Shown here in pieces: positions 21,918 to 31,126 of a stretch of DNA of 64,000 nt. A program made the position numbers and the translations under genes. The notes under the pieces are model-generated. The model was not told the origin of the DNA. It made no database searches and worked only from the letters and a program-made list of their open reading frames with translations. Numbering within the stretch: the first letter of the stretch is position 1; every line of letters starts with the position of its first letter. The DNA comes from Zoroaster sp. YZ-2022 (taxonomy: Eukaryota > Echinodermata > Asteroidea > Forcipulatida > Zoroasteridae): NCBI GenBank assembly GCA_029582265.1, contig CM055835.1, forward strand, positions 11,959,498 to 12,023,497, read 5' to 3'.

Positions 21918-22903
21918 CGACGAATGATTGGGGGATTCATTGTATCTCTAGGAATAATTTGTATTTCTTCTCTTACAAAACTACGTGCGGGGCCTCCTTC
22001 TACATAATACAATATGGGTTGATTAGCAGCCTTCATCGTTTTAGATATTCTATAAATTTTTAAACTCCATATAGGATCGGTCGCTCTACGTCTCGTATCT
22101 TTTTCAGCTTCACCGGGCGCGTATAAATACCGAACTAGCGAGTTTAATGGAATTCTTTTTTCGTTCTTTACAACCGATGGTGAGGCTGGATTTTGCTCAA
22201 CGCTACTTTTCTTAATAGCGTATTTTGGTTTCAAGTTAATCAGTCGCGTCGTCTCGTTGTTTAACGCTTTTACGACCGCCGGTAATCTTTTAACCCATTC
22301 TCTATTTCTCGCATCGGTAACAATTTCTTGACCATATTGATGCGAAAATAATCTTTCGCTCAAAGTTCTATTAAATCTCTCAACGATACCCTGAGCTCTG
22401 TGATTACCAGCTTCTCCTCGCTGAATTTCAACTCGATGCTCGCTCATCAAAGCATTAACGCTGCTCATAAATTCTTTTCCGGGGTCGACTTTTATAATTT
22501 TAGGCCAAACCAACGGCGATCGTTTATAAATTTTTTCAAAAGCATCGCTTACTCGCGCGGCTGTTTTATCGATTAAAGGTACTGCAGCTTTATATCTGCT
22601 GGCTTCATCTACAACCGTTAACGCGTACTTGTACGTAATTCTACCGACTTTGTCGTGCGGAAGAAACAACAAGTCTGCTTGATGAACCTCGTTTGGTTTT
22701 TCAAGCGTACTATTTGATGAGGTCGGTCTCGGAATATATTTAGGATATGGTAAATAAATTTGCCACAGCGCTTGCTTTTTTATCCATCGTCGAACGAGTT
22801 TTACATTTACTTTAGTTTCTTTAGCTAGCTTGCTGATTGCTGATTGACCTTTGTAGTATCCTCTCGGACTATAATAAGCGTTGGATAGTTTTCGTTCATC
22901 CAT
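21914..22903 (-). CDS. int: retrovirus-type DDE integrase, 329 aa
   Basis: The N-terminal 70 residues are a basic helical region with an HTH-like ISKLAKETKVNVKLVRRWI. The catalytic core has D in HQADLLFLP, D in KIIKVDPGKEF and E in AQGIVERFNRTL, the D,D-35-E pattern. The C-terminus (SLVRYLYAPGE ... WSLKIYRIS ... YYVEG) is SH3/chromo-like. It joins the element ends to host DNA. ATG at 22903 follows TTTATAAATATTAA. It is the only enzyme here able to act on the AGTAGTATG ends shared with D. Confidence 0.95.
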   Translation of the reverse strand: MDERKLSNAYYSPRGYYKGQSAISKLAKETKVNVKLVRRWIKKQALWQIYLPYPKYIPRPTSSNSTLEKPNEVHQADLLFLPHDKVGRITYKYALTVVDEASRYKAAVPLIDKTAARVSDAFEKIYKRSPLVWPKIIKVDPGKEFMSSVNALMSEHRVEIQRGEAGNHRAQGIVERFNRTLSERLFSHQYGQEIVTDARNREWVKRLPAVVKALNNETTRLINLKPKYAIKKSSVEQNPASPSVVKNEKRIPLNSLVRYLYAPGEAEKDTRRRATDPIWSLKIYRISKTMKAANQPILYYVEGGPARSFVREEIQIIPRDTMNPPIIRR

Positions 22904-22931
22904 TTAATATTTATAAATATTATTCTTAACA

Positions 22932-23180
22932 TTATTCGGCGGGCATGAGCGAATTTGGTAAAATTCCTTGTTTAACTAACCACATTTGCGTCGCACCGCT
23001 TAATCCAATCGTCGCGGTTAGTTTTAACCCGTCTTTTATATCCAATTTTCCTAAATCGGCTGGTTTCATTTTAAATATTTTTTCACCGAGCATGCTATAT
23101 AAAATTACTAAAAGAGTCATAACTGAGCTGTGATAAATTGTATCGGCGATCGTTTTCGTATTTATAGGCATTGAAGACAT
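22932..23180 (-). CDS. small two-helix membrane protein, 82 aa
   Basis: I start at MSSMPINTK (ATG 23180), preceded by TATTTAACGATTATAAAC, as for other genes; an upstream in-frame ATG at 23231 lacks this motif and overlaps the next gene. Two hydrophobic segments: VMTLLVILYSMLGEKIF and LTATIGLSGATQMWLV. C has two decayed tandem copies (60500-60690 and 60845-60990). Function unknown; size and hydrophobicity recall viroporin-like or virion membrane proteins, but nothing specific supports that. Confidence 0.65.
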   Translation of the reverse strand: MSSMPINTKTIADTIYHSSVMTLLVILYSMLGEKIFKMKPADLGKLDIKDGLKLTATIGLSGATQMWLVKQGILPNSLMPAE

Positions 23181-23211
23181 GTTTATAATCGTTAAATATA
23201 AAAAAAACTTT

Positions 23212-23616
23212 TTATTCCATTTCAAAAACATTTAGTTTCTCTGGTGGTAAAACGCTAGCGAGTTTAACGGGTTCTCTAGCGAGTTTAACGGGTTCGTTTT
23301 TAAATGTTGGTTCTGAGTTGCTTCTAAACAAGAAATAAGCTCCAATAGCAATAACTCCAATAGCAATATAAAAATAATTGTAACTCGTTTCATTGCTCAT
23401 CGAGTTGTTTTCTTTATAACCTTCGCTATCGAGTTTAACGCTTTTCGCGGGTTTAGCGAGTTGTAGTTTTTTCTTTTTGTTAATTTCTGCTAGTTTTTTT
23501 CCAGCTGCAACTCTGTTTTTTTTTTTTTACTTAGTCGCTGGTTTCGTCACTGTCTTTGGCGTTGGTTCCGGTTGCGCAATCTCCTTTGGTACAGTCGTTT
23601 GCTCGTTGGTTTCCAT
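23212..23616 (-). pseudogene. small basic/TM protein, one in-frame stop
   Basis: Homologue of the intact A gene at 1221-1520. From ATG 23616 the frame encodes a polar N-terminus, then meets TAA at 23527-23529 next to a 13-T run, then continues in the same frame through NRVAAGKKLAEINKKKK and a single hydrophobic segment (YFYIAIGVIAIGAYFLF) to 23212. The only open ATG after the stop is 23400. Homopolymer miscount or a real nonsense change cannot be told apart. A Leu/Ala-Arg-Glu-Pro-Val-Lys duplication sits in the tail. Confidence 0.65.
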
Positions 23617-24136
23617 CTCTTTTATTATCAATTGAAGATAATGTTTCTTCTTTTCTTTTTAAATGTTTTGCTGTAATCAGCGAAACGCTGAGCGGAGCGA
23701 GAAACATACCGTACTTGTAGTATATTTCACACAACACTGTATTAAGCATGCTATTAATGAACGGATCTTTTTCTAAATCTGAAATTAATTTACCTTCATC
23801 ATCAATTTGAAATTTATGACCGTACAAATCAATACGATTTAAACTAAGCCCCAATAGTTTAGCGTATAGCGTTATAATGGTGCTACCTAAAGACTGAGTA
23901 ATATCACGACCTAATTTAGTTTCGTATTGCGCGTGTAATACTTTTCGCTCTTGCTCGCTCAAAGCTTCAATATCGCTAACGCTTAGTTCTTTACCGAAAA
24001 ACTTGGTAGAGTCTCCTCCTATTACGACCGATAAAAGACGTTGTTTCAGCAATAAGCTATCGTCGTTGACGCTAACGTTAGCGTCAATGAGTGGCGTCTG
24101 TATATTTTCGTTTAATATCTTACGTACTTCTTCCAT
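23531..24136 (-). CDS. conserved Polinton protein, 201 aa
   Basis: ATG 24136 follows ACGTATAATAA. Conserved parts: MEEVRKILNE, LLSVVIGGDSTKFFGKELSVSDIEAL, the YETKLGRDITQSLGS helix and a C-terminal region with YYKYGMFLAPLSVSLITAKHLK. The last 35 or so residues overlap the previous gene in another frame and look less conserved. The A homologue is broken. No known fold is evident; the protein recurs in Polintons of this gene set, so it belongs to the core, perhaps as a virion or DNA-packaging accessory. Confidence 0.7.
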   Translation of the reverse strand: MEEVRKILNENIQTPLIDANVSVNDDSLLLKQRLLSVVIGGDSTKFFGKELSVSDIEALSEQERKVLHAQYETKLGRDITQSLGSTIITLYAKLLGLSLNRIDLYGHKFQIDDEGKLISDLEKDPFINSMLNTVLCEIYYKYGMFLAPLSVSLITAKHLKRKEETLSSIDNKRDGNQRANDCTKGDCATGTNAKDSDETSD

Positions 24137-24438
24137 TTATTATACGTACTCAAAGAATAATTAATAATATTTATTAAAAAATATAGGAACCAATAATTAG
24201 TTTTAGATAACCCATCAACGTTTAAAAGCTCGTTAAGATTTAACATTAGATCTTTTACTCGTTCAGCATCTATACTATTAAATATACCTTTTACTTTTTC
24301 AGTATTATCGTTTAATACTTGTACTAATTCTTGTCTTTCTTTCGCGGTATTTACGAGTTGGTTAAGATTATATATAAAATCATTTACTCGTTCAACAGAT
24401 ATATTCATAAATAAAACTTGCACTCGTTCAGCATTCAT
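24112..24438 (-). CDS. short internally repeated protein, 108 aa
   Basis: The ATG follows GCATATTTATAAAT. The sequence carries two or three copies of an ERV-x-DFIYNLNQL / ERVKDLMLNLNEL helix about 45 residues apart, then a hydrophobic tail (YWFLYFLINIINY). It overlaps the next gene by 25 bases. No counterpart was recognised in A or C, where this place holds the tandem repeat directly. Unknown function; possibly a recently acquired gene. Confidence 0.5.
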   Translation of the reverse strand: MNAERVQVLFMNISVERVNDFIYNLNQLVNTAKERQELVQVLNDNTEKVKGIFNSIDAERVKDLMLNLNELLNVDGLSKTNYWFLYFLINIINYSLSTYNKWKKYVRY

Positions 24439-24480
24439 ATTTATAAATATGCTTTATAATATTTATTAAAATATGAGACA

Positions 24481-24835
24481 AACGACCGATCCCCCCCTTA
24501 ACCTAAGAGCGATCCCCCCCCTAACCTAAGAGCGATCCCCCCCTTAACCTATGAGTAATTACCCTTAACCTATGAGTAATTACCCTTAACCTATGAGTAA
24601 TTACCCTTAACCTATGAGTAATTACCCTTAACCTATGAGTAATTACTGAGTAACCTATGAGTAATTACCCTTAACCTATGAGTAATTACCCTTAACCTAT
24701 GAGTAATTACCCTTAACCTATGAGTAATTACCCTTAACCTATGAGTAATTACCCTTAACCTATGAGTAATTACCCTTAACCTATGAGTAATTACCCTTAA
24801 CCTATGAGTAATTACCCTTAACCAAAGAGGGGATC
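24481..24835. repeat. 21-bp tandem repeat of Polinton B, about 15 copies
   Basis: The array starts with GATCCCCCCCTTAACCTAAG-type units and becomes a regular CCCTTAACCTATGAGTAATT(A) array, with one shortened unit near 24645. It lies between the gene at 24438 and the end of the ATPase, the same position as the unrelated repeat in A and C. Confidence 0.95.
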
Positions 24836-24859
24836 GCTAAACGACTTGACGGTAATCAC

Positions 24860-25480
24860 TCAGTCGCGTATTTCCCAACCGGTAGGCTGATCCGTTTTTA
24901 AAATTAATTTACGGTGTTTAACTCTTTTTAATTTTTCATGAATTTCTATTCTCAACTCACGAGTTGGTACAACATCATTTTCTCTAAGACAATTCTCGTA
25001 CGAGTCTCTATCTTTACAATAAAATAAACACGTCCATTTGAGTTGTTCTCTAAAATCTTTCAATACGCTATTATATTTTTGCGAAAGAATCCAACAGCTG
25101 TGTCGTATGTGTCTACCGCTAAAAGCCAATTGCGTGATCATACATTTATTATTCTCGTCGTATTTTTTATAATGCAACTGTTTATTCGCGCTGCAATCGT
25201 CTATAATAAACAACGTTTCTTTATTTTTGAAAGCGTCGCTATAAATTTGTATAGCCCTATTCAGCGATATGTCGTTTAAATCATTAACGTGTACGTTATC
25301 GTCGTTTAGAACCCATTTTCTATTTTTGTACGCATCATTGTTGAAAATGGTAGGGCATAATATAACGATATTTTCAAAATATTTAAAATATTCATTTTGT
25401 AATAAATTTAAAACAAATTCAGTTTTACCACATCCCGTTTGTCCGCAAATTAACGCAGCGTGTAGATATTTAGGTAACAT
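24860..25480 (-). CDS. A32/FtsK-type genome-packaging ATPase, 206 aa
   Basis: I choose ATG 25480 (MLPKY), shared with A and preceded by TATATTAAAAAGAAA; the longer frame opens only with GTG. Walker A GQTGCGKT is at residues 12-19, Walker B FIIDDCSA at about 88-95, and a sensor-like CWILSQKYNSV at about 128-138. Family members translocate DNA into preformed capsids. It follows the capsid gene on the same strand with 40 bases between them, a module typical of double-jelly-roll viruses. No breaks. Confidence 0.9.
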   Translation of the reverse strand: MLPKYLHAALICGQTGCGKTEFVLNLLQNEYFKYFENIVILCPTIFNNDAYKNRKWVLNDDNVHVNDLNDISLNRAIQIYSDAFKNKETLFIIDDCSANKQLHYKKYDENNKCMITQLAFSGRHIRHSCWILSQKYNSVLKDFREQLKWTCLFYCKDRDSYENCLRENDVVPTRELRIEIHEKLKRVKHRKLILKTDQPTGWEIRD

Positions 25481-25520
25481 TTTCTTTTTAATATAAACGT
25501 TTTTTATAATCACTCGATGT

Positions 25521-26792
25521 TTAATAATCGACCGATTCGAAACGCGAGTTTCTAATATTTAGTTGCGCGTCCATGATAATAAAAGTATACATGTTTAGTT
25601 CACCCGCACTCTCGGCTTCTTTTTCAATTTGAATGGTAATTCCTTCGGACAAGTTTTGCACTCGTCTTCCGCTTCCGTGTAATACATTATCGGTACTCGT
25701 TCTTAAATCTAAAAATAAACCGTATCGATTAAGTAAATAATTCGATAGTTTAACGTTTGATAAATCTAGAGCTTGTACAACTCGTATAGCGTGTTGTTTT
25801 CTCGAATCACCGAAATATTTTGAAATCTCTTCCCATTGTTGATATCTTTTCATTCCATGCGCGTAGAGTTGATTGGGAACGCCTTCGATAGTAATACTAA
25901 CTTTTGTTATTTTCGGATTATAATAGCTTTCTTTCACGTCGGGTTCTTTGAATAGAAACAATATTCCTTTCATACTTTTTGCCGGGGTATTTAAATTTAT
26001 ATTCCACATTGTATCTTTTTTGTTGTACGTAGTTACGCTCTGTCTCAGTACGCGATCAAACAATATACTCGTTCTATCGCTGTATTGATTTCTAATTGTT
26101 CTAGCGAGTTCCGGCATATGAACAACCTCAAATTCTAAAGAAATTCCACTTATAACATATTTTGCGTTATCGTCGGTGCTTTTGATCACATTTTCAAATT
26201 TATTAAACACGAGTTCGTAAGTCAATCGATCTCCTATACCCGACTGATAGTAAGGTTGATGATCGGTTAACAATTCAAAATCCAGCGGAATGTAATACCT
26301 ATTTTTGTACGCGTCTGCGATAGCTTTATCCGCTCCACCGTTGCCCGCGGGAACTTTATCGCTAGCGTCTATTCTCATTTTAGTTACGTTTTCAGTTTCG
26401 ATTCCTTGATACACTAAATTTTCGCGCTGATCTTTGGTCAACCATTCGTCTTTGTAACAATTGAATACATCCGCATCGTCTAAACTAAATATTTCATTTC
26501 CTTCCATTTTAATGATTATGTGTTTTACGATAGCTCTACCGATGTTTTGTACCAACGTTCTATTTTCATCGTTGACGCTAACGAGTTCAATGTTGAAAGC
26601 TAATCGCGTTGTATTCGGAACGATGACGTCGTTCATTCCTAAATTTGGAAAACGAACCGTCAACAATTGATTTTCGTTTATGGTACTCGGATTGTTTGTA
26701 ATGACGACTTTTTGGCGCATTCCTTTTACGCCTCGAGGTTCTCTTAGTCTTCTGTTTGGATCTAGCGTATCTCCGTACGTATTACTCGTCAT
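25521..26792 (-). CDS. putative double-jelly-roll major capsid protein, 423 aa
   Basis: ATG 26792 follows TATTTAACAACATTAAAT. Polar and beta-rich throughout, without TM segments. Distinct blocks: MRQKVVITNNPSTINENQLL, IVKHIIIKMEGNEIF, IPLDFELLTDHQPYYQSG, NLNTPAKSMKGILFLFKEP, ITIEGVPNQLYAHGM, IIMDAQLNIRN. These recur in the Polinton protein taken as major capsid protein; assignment here is by memory of family blocks, length and the adjacent ATPase, not by structure. A and C carry broken copies. The ORF is intact. Confidence 0.75.
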   Translation of the reverse strand: MTSNTYGDTLDPNRRLREPRGVKGMRQKVVITNNPSTINENQLLTVRFPNLGMNDVIVPNTTRLAFNIELVSVNDENRTLVQNIGRAIVKHIIIKMEGNEIFSLDDADVFNCYKDEWLTKDQRENLVYQGIETENVTKMRIDASDKVPAGNGGADKAIADAYKNRYYIPLDFELLTDHQPYYQSGIGDRLTYELVFNKFENVIKSTDDNAKYVISGISLEFEVVHMPELARTIRNQYSDRTSILFDRVLRQSVTTYNKKDTMWNINLNTPAKSMKGILFLFKEPDVKESYYNPKITKVSITIEGVPNQLYAHGMKRYQQWEEISKYFGDSRKQHAIRVVQALDLSNVKLSNYLLNRYGLFLDLRTSTDNVLHGSGRRVQNLSEGITIQIEKEAESAGELNMYTFIIMDAQLNIRNSRFESVDY

Positions 26793-26863
26793 ATTTAATG
26801 TTGTTAAATATAATAATTTTTTATATAATTTTGTAAAACTATATTTAACAACTATAAAAGAAA

Positions 26864-27294
26864 ATGGTATCTATAGCGATGATGGTTGGAGGTGCGGTCA
26901 TTAATGCGTTAGCGTTTACTGGATCGAATTTTTTATTTAGTAATTTGCGTAGCAACGACGCGTTGCAAGAACGCAAACGACACGATTTAGCGTTGGAACA
27001 TCTTTCGAAAGCTAGAGACGAATTTAGTAAAAACGTTTAAAATATATAGATTATTTAAATGAGAAAATACAAAAAGAATCGGGCGCGATAAGAACTTTTA
27101 ATAACATTAACGAAGCGATGCAAGAATATTCGCGAGTTTCAAATACACGAGTAAATTTACCTCTCGATTTACGTAAAGAACCGCGATTAGAAGATTTTTA
27201 CGTTCCTAGCGAAGATCAAAAAACGGGAGAGATGGTATTTATCGTTATTGGTATGAGTGTAGTTGGTTACGCGAGTTATAGATTGTTAAAATAA
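26864..27294 (+). pseudogene. small membrane protein, one-base frameshift
   Basis: ATG 26864 (after AACTATAAAAGAA) opens MVSIAMMVGGAVINALAFTG and a charged helix, ending at a stop near 27038. The continuation in the next frame (KYIDYLNEKIQ ... FIVIGMSVVGYASY) matches the A gene and stops at 27292-27294. One base gained or lost near 27035 explains it. Two hydrophobic ends, one charged middle. It is divergent from the capsid gene and 13 bases ahead of the next gene. Confidence 0.65.
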
Positions 27295-27307
27295 AAGATA
27301 TTATAAA

Positions 27308-28555
27308 ATGGAAGAAGGAGGAAACCCATATATAGAATTAGACCCAATGTTTAATCAACCCGAAGATGAATATTTGGATGATGAAATGCGTGATAACAAC
27401 TTGGGTGATTTTCCGATGGAACGAGAAACTTCTTTTAGTACACCGACTTTATCTCAAGAAAATAGATTACGTAAAGATATAGTCGATGATTTTTATACAA
27501 GTATAGGTTTTTTAAACTCTATAAAAGACTATACGAAATTCAAGTATAAACTAAATGAAAGAGGAGTGGGTTTACTTTATTTTATAAAAGGTAATACAGA
27601 AATACGATTAACTAATTTAAAAACGGGTGGATTTTTAAAATTAGGTTCGATCAAAGGTATCGTTAGAAGTGATTTAACAGCTTTCGGCTCCCAATCTATT
27701 TCTAACATTATAGACACAACAGAAATAGTAATAAAAGAACGAGATGGTCGTAGAAAATTACCATCTATACCTCAACAACGCGTAGAAAAATCAATACAAG
27801 TTCAAGAAGCTATCGAACGTTCGAGAGATCAAAACACTCAAACAGAATTAAACATCCAATGGCGAGAAGTAATAGCGCTTGATAACATTATGGCTACGAG
27901 TCGAGGCGAACAATTAAATCTTTTAAGTAAATTAAAAACACTAAACCAAAGAATTTATAATATGAAAGAAGTAATTAGCGACGCTGAAGAAAGAGAGATT
28001 GATAAAAAATCAATAAAAAAGTATAGTCAAGAATTGCGAGAACTAGTGGATGATAAACGAGTAATCGTAGAGCAAATAGATGCGCATGATTATATTCTTC
28101 GTAGTCAAATTAATAGAATTAAAGAAACAGCTCAAAAAATGTTAGAAAGAGATATTACGTTGGGTGATAAAATTAAAACTTTATTTAGAGAACAAGGCGT
28201 AACGATCGTCAGTATATTAACAGCTTTTAGTGTGACCATTGCTTTTATCGTTAAATCGATCGGTAGTATAGTTATACCAAAACCCATTACACCAACTCCT
28301 GCACCAGAACCCATTCCACCGAGCGGTGGTGTAAAAGAGTGGATACAAAAAACATTAAAAAATCTAGCGAATGTATTATCTAAACTGGGGGCGAAAGCTT
28401 TAGCCGCTTTGCCAGCCATTATCGGTAGTATAGTAAGTTGGTTATTAAAAACGGCTTCCAACATTGTCGCGTGGACCGCGGAACATTTATTAATAACGCT
28501 AACTGGAGTCGGAGTATTAGTTTTAGCCTATACGCAGAAAACGCTGACGCGATAG
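27308..28555 (+). CDS. coiled-coil, multi-TM Polinton protein, 415 aa
   Basis: ATG 27308 follows AGATATTATAAA. Residues 1-45 are acidic; 55-125 form the conserved LRKDIVDDFYTSIGF ... YFIKGNTEIRL domain; about 190-295 are coiled coil; then the INRIKETAQKMLERDITLGDKI hinge, a hydrophobic segment (GVTIVSILTAFSVTIAFIVK), a proline-rich spacer (PKPITPTPAPEPIPPSGG), and two more hydrophobic segments to the end. Probably a membrane-anchored virion protein; no enzymatic motif. The A copy is truncated by a stop exactly at the hinge. Confidence 0.75.
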   Translation: MEEGGNPYIELDPMFNQPEDEYLDDEMRDNNLGDFPMERETSFSTPTLSQENRLRKDIVDDFYTSIGFLNSIKDYTKFKYKLNERGVGLLYFIKGNTEIRLTNLKTGGFLKLGSIKGIVRSDLTAFGSQSISNIIDTTEIVIKERDGRRKLPSIPQQRVEKSIQVQEAIERSRDQNTQTELNIQWREVIALDNIMATSRGEQLNLLSKLKTLNQRIYNMKEVISDAEEREIDKKSIKKYSQELRELVDDKRVIVEQIDAHDYILRSQINRIKETAQKMLERDITLGDKIKTLFREQGVTIVSILTAFSVTIAFIVKSIGSIVIPKPITPTPAPEPIPPSGGVKEWIQKTLKNLANVLSKLGAKALAALPAIIGSIVSWLLKTASNIVAWTAEHLLITLTGVGVLVLAYTQKTLTR

Positions 28556-28574
28556 CGTGTTAAAATGCTCCGCA

Positions 28575-29897
28575 TCAGCGTAACAATTCATAAATCATAA
28601 CGGTTACACCAGCTAAAATCGCAAAACCAAGTATTAAAGAATTTTTTTCTTCTTGATGACTAGCATCGTTTATCGCATCTTCTAAAGAGTCTTGCCCGTA
28701 CGCTATTGTAGAATCTTCTTCTACATGTTTTGTAATTGATTCGCTGTCGTTAAGCAAAGGTAAAATAGGAGGAACAACGGGCGTTGAATTTGTATCTAAA
28801 TTTGAACCTAAAGATAAACCGCTCGTCGCGATTAATAGATTATTGTTGTATCCCGCATAATTACCTATTCGTAAATTCATATCGCTAGGCATCATGTATA
28901 AATTTTCTCCTAGACAAAAGTTTAAACTACTGCGAGCGTATTGTAAAACATCTTGATATCGTTGAATGCTAGCTCGTAAATCGACTGGAGAGTCAATCTC
29001 TGCTTCCACTATATTTATAAATTCGCGTTGCGCGTCTAAACCCGTACCACCCTCAAAAAATGAGCTTTTTGCTTGCGCTTGAGCTCCTAAAATCGCGTAA
29101 ACGTACGTTCTTAACGAGTCGTTTATTCGTTGCGTACCAACATCCGTAAAACCTCTAGACTCGCTGATTATAAATTTTGACCAAGCGAGCTCCGTTGAAG
29201 ATTGTGTAATGAATGCGATCGTATAGGTCGAAGGATGGTCTCCAAAACTCATCCTAGTCGCGGTTTTGTAATAATCGTAATCGGTCACCTCGGTAGAAAT
29301 AACGTTCAAACTACTTTTATCGTAGTTGTTATTGGGTACCGCTTTGATACCGTTATCGTAATAATAAGCCGTTCCTAATCCGTTTGAATTTAAATCGACT
29401 CGTTGTTTCCAATTGTTGTTTTGAGAAAGGTGAAATTCTTTACATGTGTTTTTGTACGCGCTCACGTCTATATTATTGGCAAACGCGTTATAGAAATTTT
29501 GAAAAGATGCGGGACAGCTCATTTCTTTGAGCAATCGTCTAATTTGATAATAGATGTGAAATCTAAAAAAACTACGAATCATCGGGTTTAAATGGTTTAA
29601 ATGTTGATAACTCACGCCGCATCTCGTTGTGGCGCAGTACGTCGCAAAATTTATTTGATTTTGATAAAATTTGAGTGGGTTGGAATACCAATCGTCAACA
29701 ACGTCGTCGCTTTTAACGCGAGGCAGCTTGTAGTCGTTGAAAACATTATTAAAACGAACGTTAAAAAACTCGTTCTTGTTTACGTAAATGTTTATACTCG
29801 TTAAAGCGCCATCGTTAAAATCGAGAGGCGCTTTAAAATTTCCAGATTGCTCGTACGAATACGTAAAATTACTCTCGAATGCTAATGGAAACGTCAT
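28575..29897 (-). CDS. conserved capsid-module protein with C-terminal TM, 440 aa
   Basis: ATG 29897 follows TTCTAATAATAA. Conserved blocks: MTFPLAFESNF, YKLPRVKSDDVV, PLKFYQNQINFATYCATTRC, RFHIYYQIRRLLKEMSCP, GFTDVGTQRINDSLRTYVYAI, VDLRASIQRYQDVLQYARS and MMPSDMNLRIGNY. A 60-residue acidic Pro/Ser linker precedes one C-terminal hydrophobic helix (LILGFAILAGVTVMIYELL). This protein travels with the capsid gene in Polintons of this type; it is abundant in beta/polar sequence and probably part of the virion or its assembly. Exact role not known to me. ORF intact. Confidence 0.75.
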   Translation of the reverse strand: MTFPLAFESNFTYSYEQSGNFKAPLDFNDGALTSINIYVNKNEFFNVRFNNVFNDYKLPRVKSDDVVDDWYSNPLKFYQNQINFATYCATTRCGVSYQHLNHLNPMIRSFFRFHIYYQIRRLLKEMSCPASFQNFYNAFANNIDVSAYKNTCKEFHLSQNNNWKQRVDLNSNGLGTAYYYDNGIKAVPNNNYDKSSLNVISTEVTDYDYYKTATRMSFGDHPSTYTIAFITQSSTELAWSKFIISESRGFTDVGTQRINDSLRTYVYAILGAQAQAKSSFFEGGTGLDAQREFINIVEAEIDSPVDLRASIQRYQDVLQYARSSLNFCLGENLYMMPSDMNLRIGNYAGYNNNLLIATSGLSLGSNLDTNSTPVVPPILPLLNDSESITKHVEEDSTIAYGQDSLEDAINDASHQEEKNSLILGFAILAGVTVMIYELLR

Positions 29898-29936
29898 TTA
29901 TTATTAGAAAAGTTATATATAATGTTTAATAATAAA
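29898..29936. promoter_or_regulatory. bidirectional promoter between divergent capsid-module genes
   Basis: Only 39 bases separate the starts. AATAATAAATG on the minus strand and AATAATAAAATG on the plus strand abut the two ATGs around a TTATATATAA core. The A equivalent (7381-7425) has the same layout with TTATAATAAAATG. Confidence 0.6.
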
Positions 29937-30614
29937 ATGTATCATACGTTTGAAATCGAAATTGGTAAAGAAGGTGGATCGATTTCTTTAGAAAACGTTA
30001 TCGATAATCGGCGAGGCAATCTCTCGATTATATTACACAGCGTAAACATTTGGGTGGGATATTACAACATACGTAAAAAAGAAAGAATACTAATTCGTAC
30101 GGTTGGTGAATCGGAAGGTGAAGTAAAATTTATCGAAGCGGGCCTTTACAACATTGTCGAAATTATCGAGATTATAACGAAAAATGAGCCTTGGATAACG
30201 TATAGAATCGATAAATCCAAGGGTGAGTACACGTTAATATTAGCTCAAGCGAACAAGAGCGTTAAATTTACATCTGGGTTAGCTAATTTATTGGGGTTGC
30301 ATAGCGAATCTCTAACCGCGGGGGAATACACCAACAAAATTGACGTACAACTTTTTAAATTTTTTTACATTCATTGCGATCAAATTTCTACGACCGATAA
30401 TTATTTCAACGGAAAAGCCTGCACAATTTTAAACTCGCTGCCTTTGCGAGACGCGTCGTTTGGTGAAAGCATGTTCATGCAATATACAAATCCATTAGCA
30501 AAAAAATTACGACTCGGAACTTTTAACGAGTTGAGTTTTCGAGTTAGAGATAGCAAAAGTAGAGATATACATAATCACGGTTTCCCCATTATTTTAAATG
30601 TAGAAATAATATAA
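29937..30614 (+). CDS. putative penton/minor capsid-like protein, 225 aa
   Basis: Two ATGs are possible (29922 and 29937); I take 29937 because the A homologue starts there and the TTTAATAATAAA motif abuts it. Beta-rich, no TM: MYHTFEIEIGK, ILHSVNIWVGYYNIRKKE, FIEAGLYNIVEIIEII, KFTSGLANLLGL, FFYIHCDQIST and a NELSFRVRDS end. The SGLANLLG and IHCDQI patterns recur in small Polinton proteins that I associate with single-jelly-roll minor capsid proteins. Structural prediction would be needed to prove this. Confidence 0.6.
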   Translation: MYHTFEIEIGKEGGSISLENVIDNRRGNLSIILHSVNIWVGYYNIRKKERILIRTVGESEGEVKFIEAGLYNIVEIIEIITKNEPWITYRIDKSKGEYTLILAQANKSVKFTSGLANLLGLHSESLTAGEYTNKIDVQLFKFFYIHCDQISTTDNYFNGKACTILNSLPLRDASFGESMFMQYTNPLAKKLRLGTFNELSFRVRDSKSRDIHNHGFPIILNVEII

Positions 30615-30616
30615 AT

Positions 30617-31108
30617 ATGGCGAGTATTTACGGACCGAGTCGCGCTGACGTGAAGCGTACAACGAATATTAGAACGATCGCTAGCGATGAATCGAAAGGC
30701 GAAATTTACGAACATCACGGATATCTAAACAGAGATGAAATTTTACAGCGATTAGTTTTAATCGAAAAAGTCGACGTCGTACTAGGATGGCACGATACGT
30801 TTAAACAACCCTTTTTCTTGTTTACAACCGCGCCCACGTACTGTAGTATTTTCACGCAGTTTATTAAAACCGATAGTTTCGTCACGCATTCAACGACGCG
30901 CGATTACGCTCCCAACATTTATTATATTCCTTCTCCGCAACGAGATGAAAAATTTCATTTTCTAGAAAATGAAATTCAACATTTAAAATACGAAATGTGT
31001 TTTAAAATACGAAACGTTAGAAAAGTTTTTGTAGAAGCGAGTTTTTTCGGTTCGCTAAATTCAAAAATCTGTTTCAATATAAAAATTGCAAGTTTACCGT
31101 CGAATTAA
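30617..31108 (+). CDS. MASIYGP-family protein 1, 163 aa
   Basis: Starts at MASIYGPSR two bases after the previous stop; the ATG follows AATATAAAT. Conserved YCSIF motif at about residue 74, a charged middle and a FFGSLNSKICFNIKIASLP C-terminus. Its paralogue follows directly. Predicted soluble, beta-rich. Function unknown; position in the forward structural block suggests a virion protein such as a fibre or cement protein, which is speculation. Confidence 0.65.
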   Translation: MASIYGPSRADVKRTTNIRTIASDESKGEIYEHHGYLNRDEILQRLVLIEKVDVVLGWHDTFKQPFFLFTTAPTYCSIFTQFIKTDSFVTHSTTRDYAPNIYYIPSPQRDEKFHFLENEIQHLKYEMCFKIRNVRKVFVEASFFGSLNSKICFNIKIASLPSN

Positions 31109-31126
31109 ATAATTTATAATATAAAT

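Noticed and set aside
23181..23231. 17-residue N-terminal extension of the small membrane protein
   Set aside because: ATG 23231 overlaps the neighbouring gene and lacks the start-abutting motif that ATG 23180 has.
24481..24835. CRISPR-like or telomeric array
   Set aside because: Units are contiguous with no unique spacers, and the CCCTTAACC unit is embedded in a 21-bp period inside a Polinton.
25481..25513. Start of the ATPase at 25513
   Set aside because: The codon is GTG; ATG 25480 is conserved in A and has the usual upstream motif.
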